Shown here piece after piece: positions 1 to 5,931 of a stretch of DNA of 10,960 nucleotides. The translations under genes were made by a program, and so were the position numbers. Source of the stretch: an uncultured Fidelibacterota bacterium. Lineage in GTDB: Bacteria > Marinisomatota > Marinisomatia > Marinisomatales > TCS55. How positions within the stretch are numbered: the first letter of the stretch is position 1; each line of letters starts with the position of its first letter. Below the pieces are notes generated by a model, which saw only the letters and a list, made by a program, of their open reading frames with translations, made no database searches and was not told the origin of the DNA. The DNA lies in NCBI GenBank assembly GCA_913046805.1, contig CAJWTA010000031.1, positions 1 to 10,960 on the forward strand, written 5' to 3'.

Positions 1-290
1 TTTAATTGATCAGTATATTTTTTTTCTGCTACAAAATCTAAGGGGTCAATAGAGCCTATTTCAACAAAGATATCTTTTCTTGTTTTAGAATCAATCAATA
101 GATCAAAATAAATTTCTGGCGACATTCTAAAATGATGCTGACAATGATGGCAGACAAAAAAGTTTTTTTCAAGCTCTGGCTTGTATTGAATCTCAGAACA
201 CGATGAACATTTTATCCATAACCCGCCCGGTATATCTTTTTTTACAGCATCTTGGGAAATTTTCTTATCTTTTCTACTGAACCAAGCCAT
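1..290 (-). CDS. accD: Acetyl-CoA carboxylase carboxyltransferase subunit beta, 5' part (runs off left edge)
   Basis: Only the first 96 codons are present, read from an ATG at 290 down to the window edge, where the frame is still open. The product is the beta subunit of the carboxyltransferase half of acetyl-CoA carboxylase, which makes malonyl-CoA for fatty acid synthesis in the cytoplasm. The N-terminus is diagnostic: it starts MAWFSRK, has the PGGLWIKC segment, and carries a four-cysteine zinc ribbon (C28, C31, C47, C50) with KPELEKN between the two pairs and HHFRMSP after it, as in AccD proteins generally. The catalytic crotonase-fold domain lies outside the window. The first 17 bases overlap the 3' end of rimI, suggesting translational coupling. 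A weak purine-rich ribosome site (AAAGAAATAAAAGAG) precedes the ATG inside rimI. Identification is secure; function is inferred from family. Confidence 0.95.
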   Translation of the reverse strand, partial: MAWFSRKDKKISQDAVKKDIPGGLWIKCSSCSEIQYKPELEKNFFVCHHCQHHFRMSPEIYFDLLIDSKTRKDIFVEIGSIDPLDFVAEKKYTDQL

Positions 291-723
291 CTCTTTTATT
301 TCTTTTTAACATAAAAATAGCACTAGACCCATCTGAATAGTAATTATCTTTTTTTTGAACTTCTACAAAACCTAAATCGTTATAAAGTTTTATTGCTGGG
401 AAATTAGCCTCTTTTACTTCTAAAAAAACATTAGTATCATCGCTATCGTCCTTAAGAATATTCTTTAATAAAAACCTTCCATAACCCTTGTGTTGAAAAG
501 GGATGTCAATAGCTACATTAATTATATGCTTTTGATTATCAATAATCCTTTGAAAAATATATCCAATTATCTTTCTTTCAATTTCGAGAACCGATATTTT
601 AGAGTACTTTGAATTATTAAATTCAGACTTTATAGATTTTAATGACCAATGATCCTTGAAAATTTTTTTTTCAATATTAAAAATCTCATCAGCGTCATCA
701 ATGATAGCATTTCTTATTTTCAT
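274..723 (-). CDS. rimI: RimI-family GNAT protein N-acetyltransferase
   Basis: This 149-residue single-domain GNAT enzyme should transfer acetyl from acetyl-CoA to a protein N-terminus; the family's classical substrate is ribosomal protein S18. The acetyl-CoA-binding motif is visible as QHKGYG at residues 77-82. The segment LEVKEAN at 101-107 holds the glutamate (E102) that corresponds to the catalytic base of RimI, and Y114 in LYNDLGF fits the catalytic tyrosine. The C-terminal YYSDGSSAIFML pattern is typical of RimI. It lies directly after tsaB (2-base gap), a common bacterial arrangement, and its 3' end overlaps accD by 17 bases. The start ATG at 723 has no strong ribosome site, so expression probably depends on coupling to tsaB. 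The family is certain; the true substrate is not shown by the sequence. Confidence 0.9.
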   Translation of the reverse strand: MKIRNAIIDDADEIFNIEKKIFKDHWSLKSIKSEFNNSKYSKISVLEIERKIIGYIFQRIIDNQKHIINVAIDIPFQHKGYGRFLLKNILKDDSDDTNVFLEVKEANFPAIKLYNDLGFVEVQKKDNYYSDGSSAIFMLKRNKRDGLVQ

Positions 724-725
724 TT

Positions 726-1337
726 TTATCCAACTTCAAAAGGTGAAATATAGTTTGAGGTTAAAGTGTACGGCTTTTCAATTTTCCATTCATTGAAATT
801 ACTGAGCGCTAGACGTCCAACAACCTCCGCAGATGGTTTTGCTTTAAAATATTTTCTCGAGCCTAAAAGTTTTTCACAACCATATTGAATAATATTATTT
901 TCTAAATCTAATTCACTAAAAATAGAAGCTGCGGGCTCGCTTTCCGCTTTTCTGTTACGGAATTTTTGAAAATAAACAATATCTCTGTGTGAATACAGTA
1001 AAGCTATAAAAACATCAAAATCTACAATTGGATCATTTGCAATGGCCTGTAGCGTTGGAACAGGCACCAATGGTTTTTTCAAGGCATAAGCTAATCCTTT
1101 TGCGAAACCTAAGCCAATTCTTAATCCAGTAAATGATCCAGGCCCAATCGAGACTGCAACTGCGTCTAAATCATTTATTTCAAAACTCGATTCTTTCATA
1201 ATAGATTGAAAAAATTCTGGAAGAACCTCAGAGTGCTTTCTAGGGATACACTCTTGAAAAGACCTAATGCATTCATTTTTCTCAAAAAGAGATATACCGC
1301 ACCAATCTGTTGAAGTATCAATAGCTATTATATTCAA
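726..1337 (-). CDS. tsaB: tRNA threonylcarbamoyladenosine (t6A) biosynthesis protein TsaB
   Basis: TsaB is the non-catalytic partner that dimerises with TsaD and works with TsaE to put threonylcarbamoyl on A37 of ANN-decoding tRNAs. The N-terminus MNIIAIDTST is the ASKHA-fold phosphate-1 motif, and SIGPGSFTGLRIGL at residues 63-76 is the TsaB hallmark, followed by GLAYALKKPLVPVPTL. At 203 residues it is somewhat shorter than the roughly 230 of E. coli TsaB; the C-terminal half is the divergent part. The start is TTG at 1335-1337: the in-frame stop lies only two codons upstream, no ATG is available, and the conserved N-terminus begins exactly there. An AAAAGG ribosome site sits about nine bases upstream. 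The start overlaps the tsaE stop as TTGA, so translation is probably coupled. Confidence 0.93.
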   Translation of the reverse strand: MNIIAIDTSTDWCGISLFEKNECIRSFQECIPRKHSEVLPEFFQSIMKESSFEINDLDAVAVSIGPGSFTGLRIGLGFAKGLAYALKKPLVPVPTLQAIANDPIVDFDVFIALLYSHRDIVYFQKFRNRKAESEPAASIFSELDLENNIIQYGCEKLLGSRKYFKAKPSAEVVGRLALSNFNEWKIEKPYTLTSNYISPFEVG

Positions 1338-1765
1338 GATTCACTGCCTTTTATTTTTATATGTCTTACACTTTTATCATTTTCATCTCGATCAAAATAT
1401 ATAATTATCCAATCATCAAGCCATATATCTCTCATCCTATCTGCCCATTCAATGAGAGTAATTCCGTCAATGTTATTAAGAAAGTTTTCCCCTCCAATAT
1501 TAAGAAAATCAGCAGACGACTCTAATCGATAACAATCGATGTGGTACAGTGGTCTAGTCCCATGATATTCGCTCACGAGTTTAAAAGTTGGTGAAATAAC
1601 TGAGTCACTAATACCTAAACCTTTAGCGAATCCTTGGCTAAAAGTTGTTTTGCCGCTACCAAGATTTCCAATAAGTGCAATAACTTTTCCATTTGAAATT
1701 TTTTTTGCATAATTAGATGCAAATAACTTTGTTTCTTCAGGAGTTTTAAATGTAAATCTTTTCAT
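1334..1765 (-). CDS. tsaE: t6A biosynthesis ATPase TsaE
   Basis: TsaE (YjeE family) is a small P-loop ATPase needed for turnover of the TsaB-TsaD complex in bacterial t6A synthesis. The 143-residue protein has the Walker A motif GNLGSGKTT at residues 33-41, the SPTF switch motif with T60, the HIDCYR motif at 75-80, and LIEWADR at 104-110, where the Glu-Trp pair is typical of the family. Length is normal. The ATG at 1763-1765 overlaps the stop of the upstream PorX-like gene as ATGA, and its own stop overlaps the tsaB start, so three genes are coupled by 4-base overlaps. From memory, a tsaE gene next to porX is also seen in Bacteroidota, which would support an old FCB linkage, but I could not check this here. 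Confidence 0.95.
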   Translation of the reverse strand: MKRFTFKTPEETKLFASNYAKKISNGKVIALIGNLGSGKTTFSQGFAKGLGISDSVISPTFKLVSEYHGTRPLYHIDCYRLESSADFLNIGGENFLNNIDGITLIEWADRMRDIWLDDWIIIYFDRDENDKSVRHIKIKGSES

Positions 1766-3318
1766 TTGGGCTTCATAGTTAAAATAGGAATAAGCATTTC
1801 TTCTATGGAAATACCGCCATGTTGAAAACTATTCTCAAGCATTCTGCGGTATTTTCGCTCTTCATTTGGATATACAAAATAAAAATTGTCTTTTGCGATT
1901 AGATAATTGGTTCTTATTCCTAATTCAGGAAGTTTATATTTATCAAGATCCCTAATATCGAGTGCTTTCTTTTCTGAAGTGTTAATATTTGTGCCATGCT
2001 TGTATCTTACACCATCAGATGAGCTTTTGTCTGCAGCAACACTAACACTTTCGCTCACCATTACACTTCCATGGTCACTTGTCATTACAACATTAAAACC
2101 TTTTAAGCTCAACTCGTGAAGAACGTTTTTTATCCATGATTTAGCGTACCAATCTCTCACTGCCTTTCGATAACCACTCTCATCAGGAACCATTTCTTTT
2201 AATACATCAGATTCTGATCTGCGATGGGCTAGTTGATCAACAAAATTAATAACTATCGCTAAAAGATCATTGTTGGTATAATTATTTATCTTTGACAAGA
2301 ACCTTTTGCCTTCATCAGCAATCCAGATCTTATGGTAATGCATTTTTTTTTCAAAAAAACCATTTTTCTTCATTTGGTCAAGTAAAAACTCTTTTTCAAA
2401 ATTGTTTAAACTTCCTTTGTCCTTGACCATTTCTTTTTTTTGTTCAGGGTACATTTCACACATTTCATCTGCAAAAAGCCCTGAGAAAATTGCGTTTCGT
2501 GAAAAGGGTGTTGCGGATGGTATGAGTGAAAGGCTTGGCTCCATTTCAACAGCAAAATCTTCTGAGAACATTTTCTTTAGTTCAATAAATTGGTCAAACC
2601 GCATTGCATCCATAACTACCAAACATGTTTTTTTATTGTCGCTTAACAAGGGTTTAATTTTTTTTGAAAATATATCGGTAGAAAGTATTGGTCTATCATC
2701 TGTTGCTAGCCATTTTGGATAATTATTAATAATGTAATCGGAGAATATTTTATTTACAGAGTTAAATTGATCATGCAATATACCAACAAGGCTTTCCTCT
2801 TTTTGATTATCAAAATCAATCTGCCATCTAACAAGGTTTGAATATATTTTCCACCAATCTTCAATAGAAGAGGCATTGGTAGATAGATTGTCAATTTCTT
2901 GAAACTGACTCAAATATTCTGTTTTTGATTTTTCAGATATTATGTGACTTCCCTCTAATACCTGTTTGCATGCAGCAAAAACTTGACTCGGGTTTATTGG
3001 CTTAATTAATAAGCGATCAATTTTTTTATATATCGCCTCATCAATCAACCACTCTTCTTCGCTTTTTGTTATCATTATAATCGGTAGAGATGGATTGATG
3101 GCTTTTATCTTTGCCGATGTTTCAATACCGTCATACCCAGGCATAAACTGGTCTATAAGTACCAAGTCAAAATTTTTTTCATTAATTTGTACTAAACCCT
3201 CTTTTCCTGATGTACACATGCTAACCTCATATCCTTTTTCCTTTAAAAAAATAATATGAGGTTTTAAATGATCGATCTCATCATCAATCCAAAGTATTTT
3301 AGAGCACATGCTATTCAT
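1762..3318 (-). CDS. porX: PorX-type response regulator with PglZ phosphodiesterase domain
   Basis: This 518-residue protein has an N-terminal receiver domain (about residues 7-120) and a C-terminal PglZ domain of the alkaline phosphatase superfamily (about 200-515). Receiver residues are complete: acidic pair D12/D13, phospho-acceptor D56 in LIDQFMPG, T84 and K106. The PglZ domain shows a full two-metal site: D237 (MDAMRFD), T270 (SATPFSR), D361 and H365 (VDQLAH), D415 and H416 (SDHGS), and H441 (KHGTN). KILWIDDE, ITKSEEE and LIKPINPSQ closely match PorX of Porphyromonas gingivalis, where PorX with the kinase PorY controls type IX secretion and has been reported to cleave oligonucleotides. 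No histidine kinase is encoded here. The ATG at 3318 is listed, but the ATG at 3309 (M4) is the better-placed start: an AAAGAA ribosome site lies nine bases before it and family members begin near there. The gene starts 12 bases after the cyclase gene. Confidence 0.92.
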   Translation of the reverse strand: MNSMCSKILWIDDEIDHLKPHIIFLKEKGYEVSMCTSGKEGLVQINEKNFDLVLIDQFMPGYDGIETSAKIKAINPSLPIIMITKSEEEWLIDEAIYKKIDRLLIKPINPSQVFAACKQVLEGSHIISEKSKTEYLSQFQEIDNLSTNASSIEDWWKIYSNLVRWQIDFDNQKEESLVGILHDQFNSVNKIFSDYIINNYPKWLATDDRPILSTDIFSKKIKPLLSDNKKTCLVVMDAMRFDQFIELKKMFSEDFAVEMEPSLSLIPSATPFSRNAIFSGLFADEMCEMYPEQKKEMVKDKGSLNNFEKEFLLDQMKKNGFFEKKMHYHKIWIADEGKRFLSKINNYTNNDLLAIVINFVDQLAHRRSESDVLKEMVPDESGYRKAVRDWYAKSWIKNVLHELSLKGFNVVMTSDHGSVMVSESVSVAADKSSSDGVRYKHGTNINTSEKKALDIRDLDKYKLPELGIRTNYLIAKDNFYFVYPNEERKYRRMLENSFQHGGISIEEMLIPILTMKPK

Positions 3319-3324
3319 TTCTTT
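3319..3324 (-). promoter_or_regulatory. Likely ribosome binding site favouring the second ATG of the PorX gene
   Basis: On the minus strand AAAGAA directly abuts the first ATG (3316-3318), which is too close to work as a Shine-Dalgarno element for it. It lies nine bases before the second ATG (3307-3309), an ordinary spacing. The match to the anti-Shine-Dalgarno sequence is weak, so this only tips the balance toward the shorter form of the protein. Confidence 0.4.
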
Positions 3325-3330
3325 AAGAAA

Positions 3331-5931
3331 TTATTTTGTTTTCATTTCCCAAACTCCATTCCAATCTCTGGGCGGAGGGTTTTTCAAAAATTCTTCGCAT
3401 CGCTCTATATATATTTTTGAAGGAGTGGTTGGCCGATAAAGAAAATCCTCTTCAAGCTCGGAAGATTTTTTAAATTTTTTAAGGGCATTATTCCAATCTC
3501 GCTTAAAATATAGATCTTGCCCATCATTGAAAACACTCACCAGTTCAGATTGATTACTGTCCATCTTATCTTTTAGCGATATAAGCTCATAGGCTTTGAC
3601 AGGTTTCTTTTTGCCTTTCACAACAAGATAATCAAGCAATCTCCATTCGAAATCATCTTTAACTGCTTTATAAGTGTTATAAGCAACAAAGTTATATACC
3701 CCATATTGTTTAGCTGCAGGTTCTAGCCTGGCAGCAAGATTAACAGTATCACCCATCATGGTGTAATTCATGCGCATTGAGGAGCCCATATTGCCAGTTA
3801 CCATGTCGCCCGAATTAAGACCTATCCTATGTCGTATATTATGCACTAACTCTGGCCAATCACCTTCTTCGGTCCATTTTTCTCGCAACATTTTTAATTT
3901 TTTATCCATTTCTAATGCTGTCATGCACGCATGGTATTCATGCCCCTCAAGCGGAACAGGGGCACCATAGAACGCTACAATCGCGTCACCAATATATTTA
4001 TCTAAAGTTCCTTTGTGCTTCAATAGAATTGTTGTCATTTCAGTTAAATATTCATTCATTAAGCTAACCATTTTCTCAGGCTCTAAGATTTCAGAAAAAG
4101 ATGAAAAGCTTTGAATATCAGAGAAAAAAGCAGTGTGATAACCAGATTGACCACCAAGCTTAGGCTCTCTTTTATCTTCATACATTTGATCGATTAAATC
4201 AGGAGATATGTAAGCTCCAAATGTATTTTTTAAATACTTTTTATCTTGCTGCTCTTTAATAAAATCATAGAGAACTATCCCAAAATATGTAACTATCACA
4301 GATGCTAAAGGAGCTACTATGGGCACAACGATCGATTCACCAATTTGTGGCAACTGAAGTTGAAATAATTGAGAGCTACTAAAAAGTTTTGGTATTATTG
4401 ATTTTATACCCCAAAACACATCGCCAATAAATAATCCACAAGAAATTGCAAAATAAATAAGACACTCTAACACAATTAAAAATCCAGCAAAAATAGGATT
4501 AGAGAAAGATAAAATAAAAAAAGCAATCAGGCTTAAAAGAGAAATAAGAGCAAAATGGCTGAAAGGATATTTATTGTATTCATTAAAAAACTCTGTAAGT
4601 CCGCCACCTAATACCCTTATGTAATTACTATCTATCAAAGTTTGAATCGCATTAGCATGGGTTTCCATTCCAGGAGTTAGTTGTTGAATTCCTGCATAGT
4701 TGTAAAATGGAGTTTGTTTGTAATCATGATGAACTTCTACTGATGTTCCAATAACAACTATTTTATTATTGAAGGGAGAACTAGACAGATTGCTATCAGA
4801 GCTAATCCCCATAACATCCATTATTTCCTGACGCTCTTTATCATCGTCAATAGCCTCAATCCATTCAGGAATCTCGCCTGGTAAAAACTGACTCATCCAA
4901 TCCAAATCTTCTATAGGGTCTCGTAGCGTTACTTCATCTGTATCAATTATATAAGCCAATGAGTATTTGGGAAATGTTGCCCAGGCGGGGAGATTTCTTT
5001 GGTCTCTTATTTTATACCCTGAAGGAGGTCCATAATAATTCACAAGAAAGGAATTGCCTTGACCGTAAGCCTTTATCTGGTAATCTCCATATTTCCATAT
5101 CAAATTATCGCTATCAAAATAAGGTTTTGCAGAATCAGGGATTCCATAAAATGCCTTAAAAGCTTTAACGCCAAGCGTGAGGTAATATTTGTTAGGCTCA
5201 TGAGACATAACATCGAAGAGAGAATACCTTCTTGAAAATCCATCGAGATCCATCTGGTCGTTAATTAGTCCTAATTCAGGCTTAGCATCCATTATTTGTT
5301 TTACTGGATACGATATATATTGAGGTGGAACTGAGGTAGGTTCAGTTACCATTTTTGCAGGCATAATCACAGTTGTTCCAAACAACTGCGCCTCAGCTAC
5401 CGCTTCGCCCAACATATCATCCCCATGCCTAGGTATGAGCATAGGGAGTGATTTGAGTATATTTTCAGCTTCAACGGTATCTCTAAGACTAGGAACTTGA
5501 TTGATGATATAGTCTGAAGTAGTTGATTCAATTAAATCTTTATATATTTCAGATCTACTCTCAGGAGAGTCAAACTGAATATCAAAAACAATAACTTTGG
5601 CACCAGCCTTATAAAGATTTCTAATTACACGCGCCCAAATACTTCCTCTAGGGTAGGGCCATTCTTCTGGCACCAATCTCCATGCTTCATCGTCAACTTC
5701 TACCAATACAATATCGGTATCTTTCTCAATATAAGAAGAGTCAATTGCGGTCCAACCTGTTAAAGGTCCACGAACTGTATTAAAACGGTAATCGTACATT
5801 TTCAACTCGAGAGTATCAAATACTCCAATCCATTGAGCCAACGAAATCAAAAAAATTGCACTCATGCAAATAATCCATGCTACCCAATTGCCTTGAAATA
5901 TTTTTTTTAATCTATTTAGAGCTATTTTCAT
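3331..5931 (-). CDS. CHASE2-domain transmembrane class III adenylate cyclase
   Basis: This 866-residue inner-membrane protein should sense something in the periplasm and make cyclic nucleotide in the cytoplasm. One membrane helix (about residues 16-36) is followed by a CHASE2-type extracytoplasmic region (about 40-450), three more helices (about 458-476, 480-503, 534-556), a class III cyclase domain (about 590-795) and a TPR-like tail ending NPPPRDWNGVW. The catalytic site is complete: metal-binding D605 (FFSDIQSF) and D649 (YIGDAIVAF) 44 residues apart, specificity residues K645 and T724, and transition-state residues N731 and R735. Lys plus Thr is the class IIIb adenylate cyclase pattern, so cAMP is the expected product. 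The CHASE2 region contains YPRGSIWARVI and KIVVIGTSVE, both typical of that family. Its ATG overlaps the barrel gene by 20 bases, and porX follows after 12 bases. The ligand is unknown. Confidence 0.93.
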   Translation of the reverse strand: MKIALNRLKKIFQGNWVAWIICMSAIFLISLAQWIGVFDTLELKMYDYRFNTVRGPLTGWTAIDSSYIEKDTDIVLVEVDDEAWRLVPEEWPYPRGSIWARVIRNLYKAGAKVIVFDIQFDSPESRSEIYKDLIESTTSDYIINQVPSLRDTVEAENILKSLPMLIPRHGDDMLGEAVAEAQLFGTTVIMPAKMVTEPTSVPPQYISYPVKQIMDAKPELGLINDQMDLDGFSRRYSLFDVMSHEPNKYYLTLGVKAFKAFYGIPDSAKPYFDSDNLIWKYGDYQIKAYGQGNSFLVNYYGPPSGYKIRDQRNLPAWATFPKYSLAYIIDTDEVTLRDPIEDLDWMSQFLPGEIPEWIEAIDDDKERQEIMDVMGISSDSNLSSSPFNNKIVVIGTSVEVHHDYKQTPFYNYAGIQQLTPGMETHANAIQTLIDSNYIRVLGGGLTEFFNEYNKYPFSHFALISLLSLIAFFILSFSNPIFAGFLIVLECLIYFAISCGLFIGDVFWGIKSIIPKLFSSSQLFQLQLPQIGESIVVPIVAPLASVIVTYFGIVLYDFIKEQQDKKYLKNTFGAYISPDLIDQMYEDKREPKLGGQSGYHTAFFSDIQSFSSFSEILEPEKMVSLMNEYLTEMTTILLKHKGTLDKYIGDAIVAFYGAPVPLEGHEYHACMTALEMDKKLKMLREKWTEEGDWPELVHNIRHRIGLNSGDMVTGNMGSSMRMNYTMMGDTVNLAARLEPAAKQYGVYNFVAYNTYKAVKDDFEWRLLDYLVVKGKKKPVKAYELISLKDKMDSNQSELVSVFNDGQDLYFKRDWNNALKKFKKSSELEEDFLYRPTTPSKIYIERCEEFLKNPPPRDWNGVWEMKTK

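Noticed and set aside
1907..2722. Plus-strand open frames opposite the PorX gene
   Set aside because: They are antisense to a gene with complete domain motifs, have no recognisable domains, and low-complexity hydrophobic content as expected for shadow frames.
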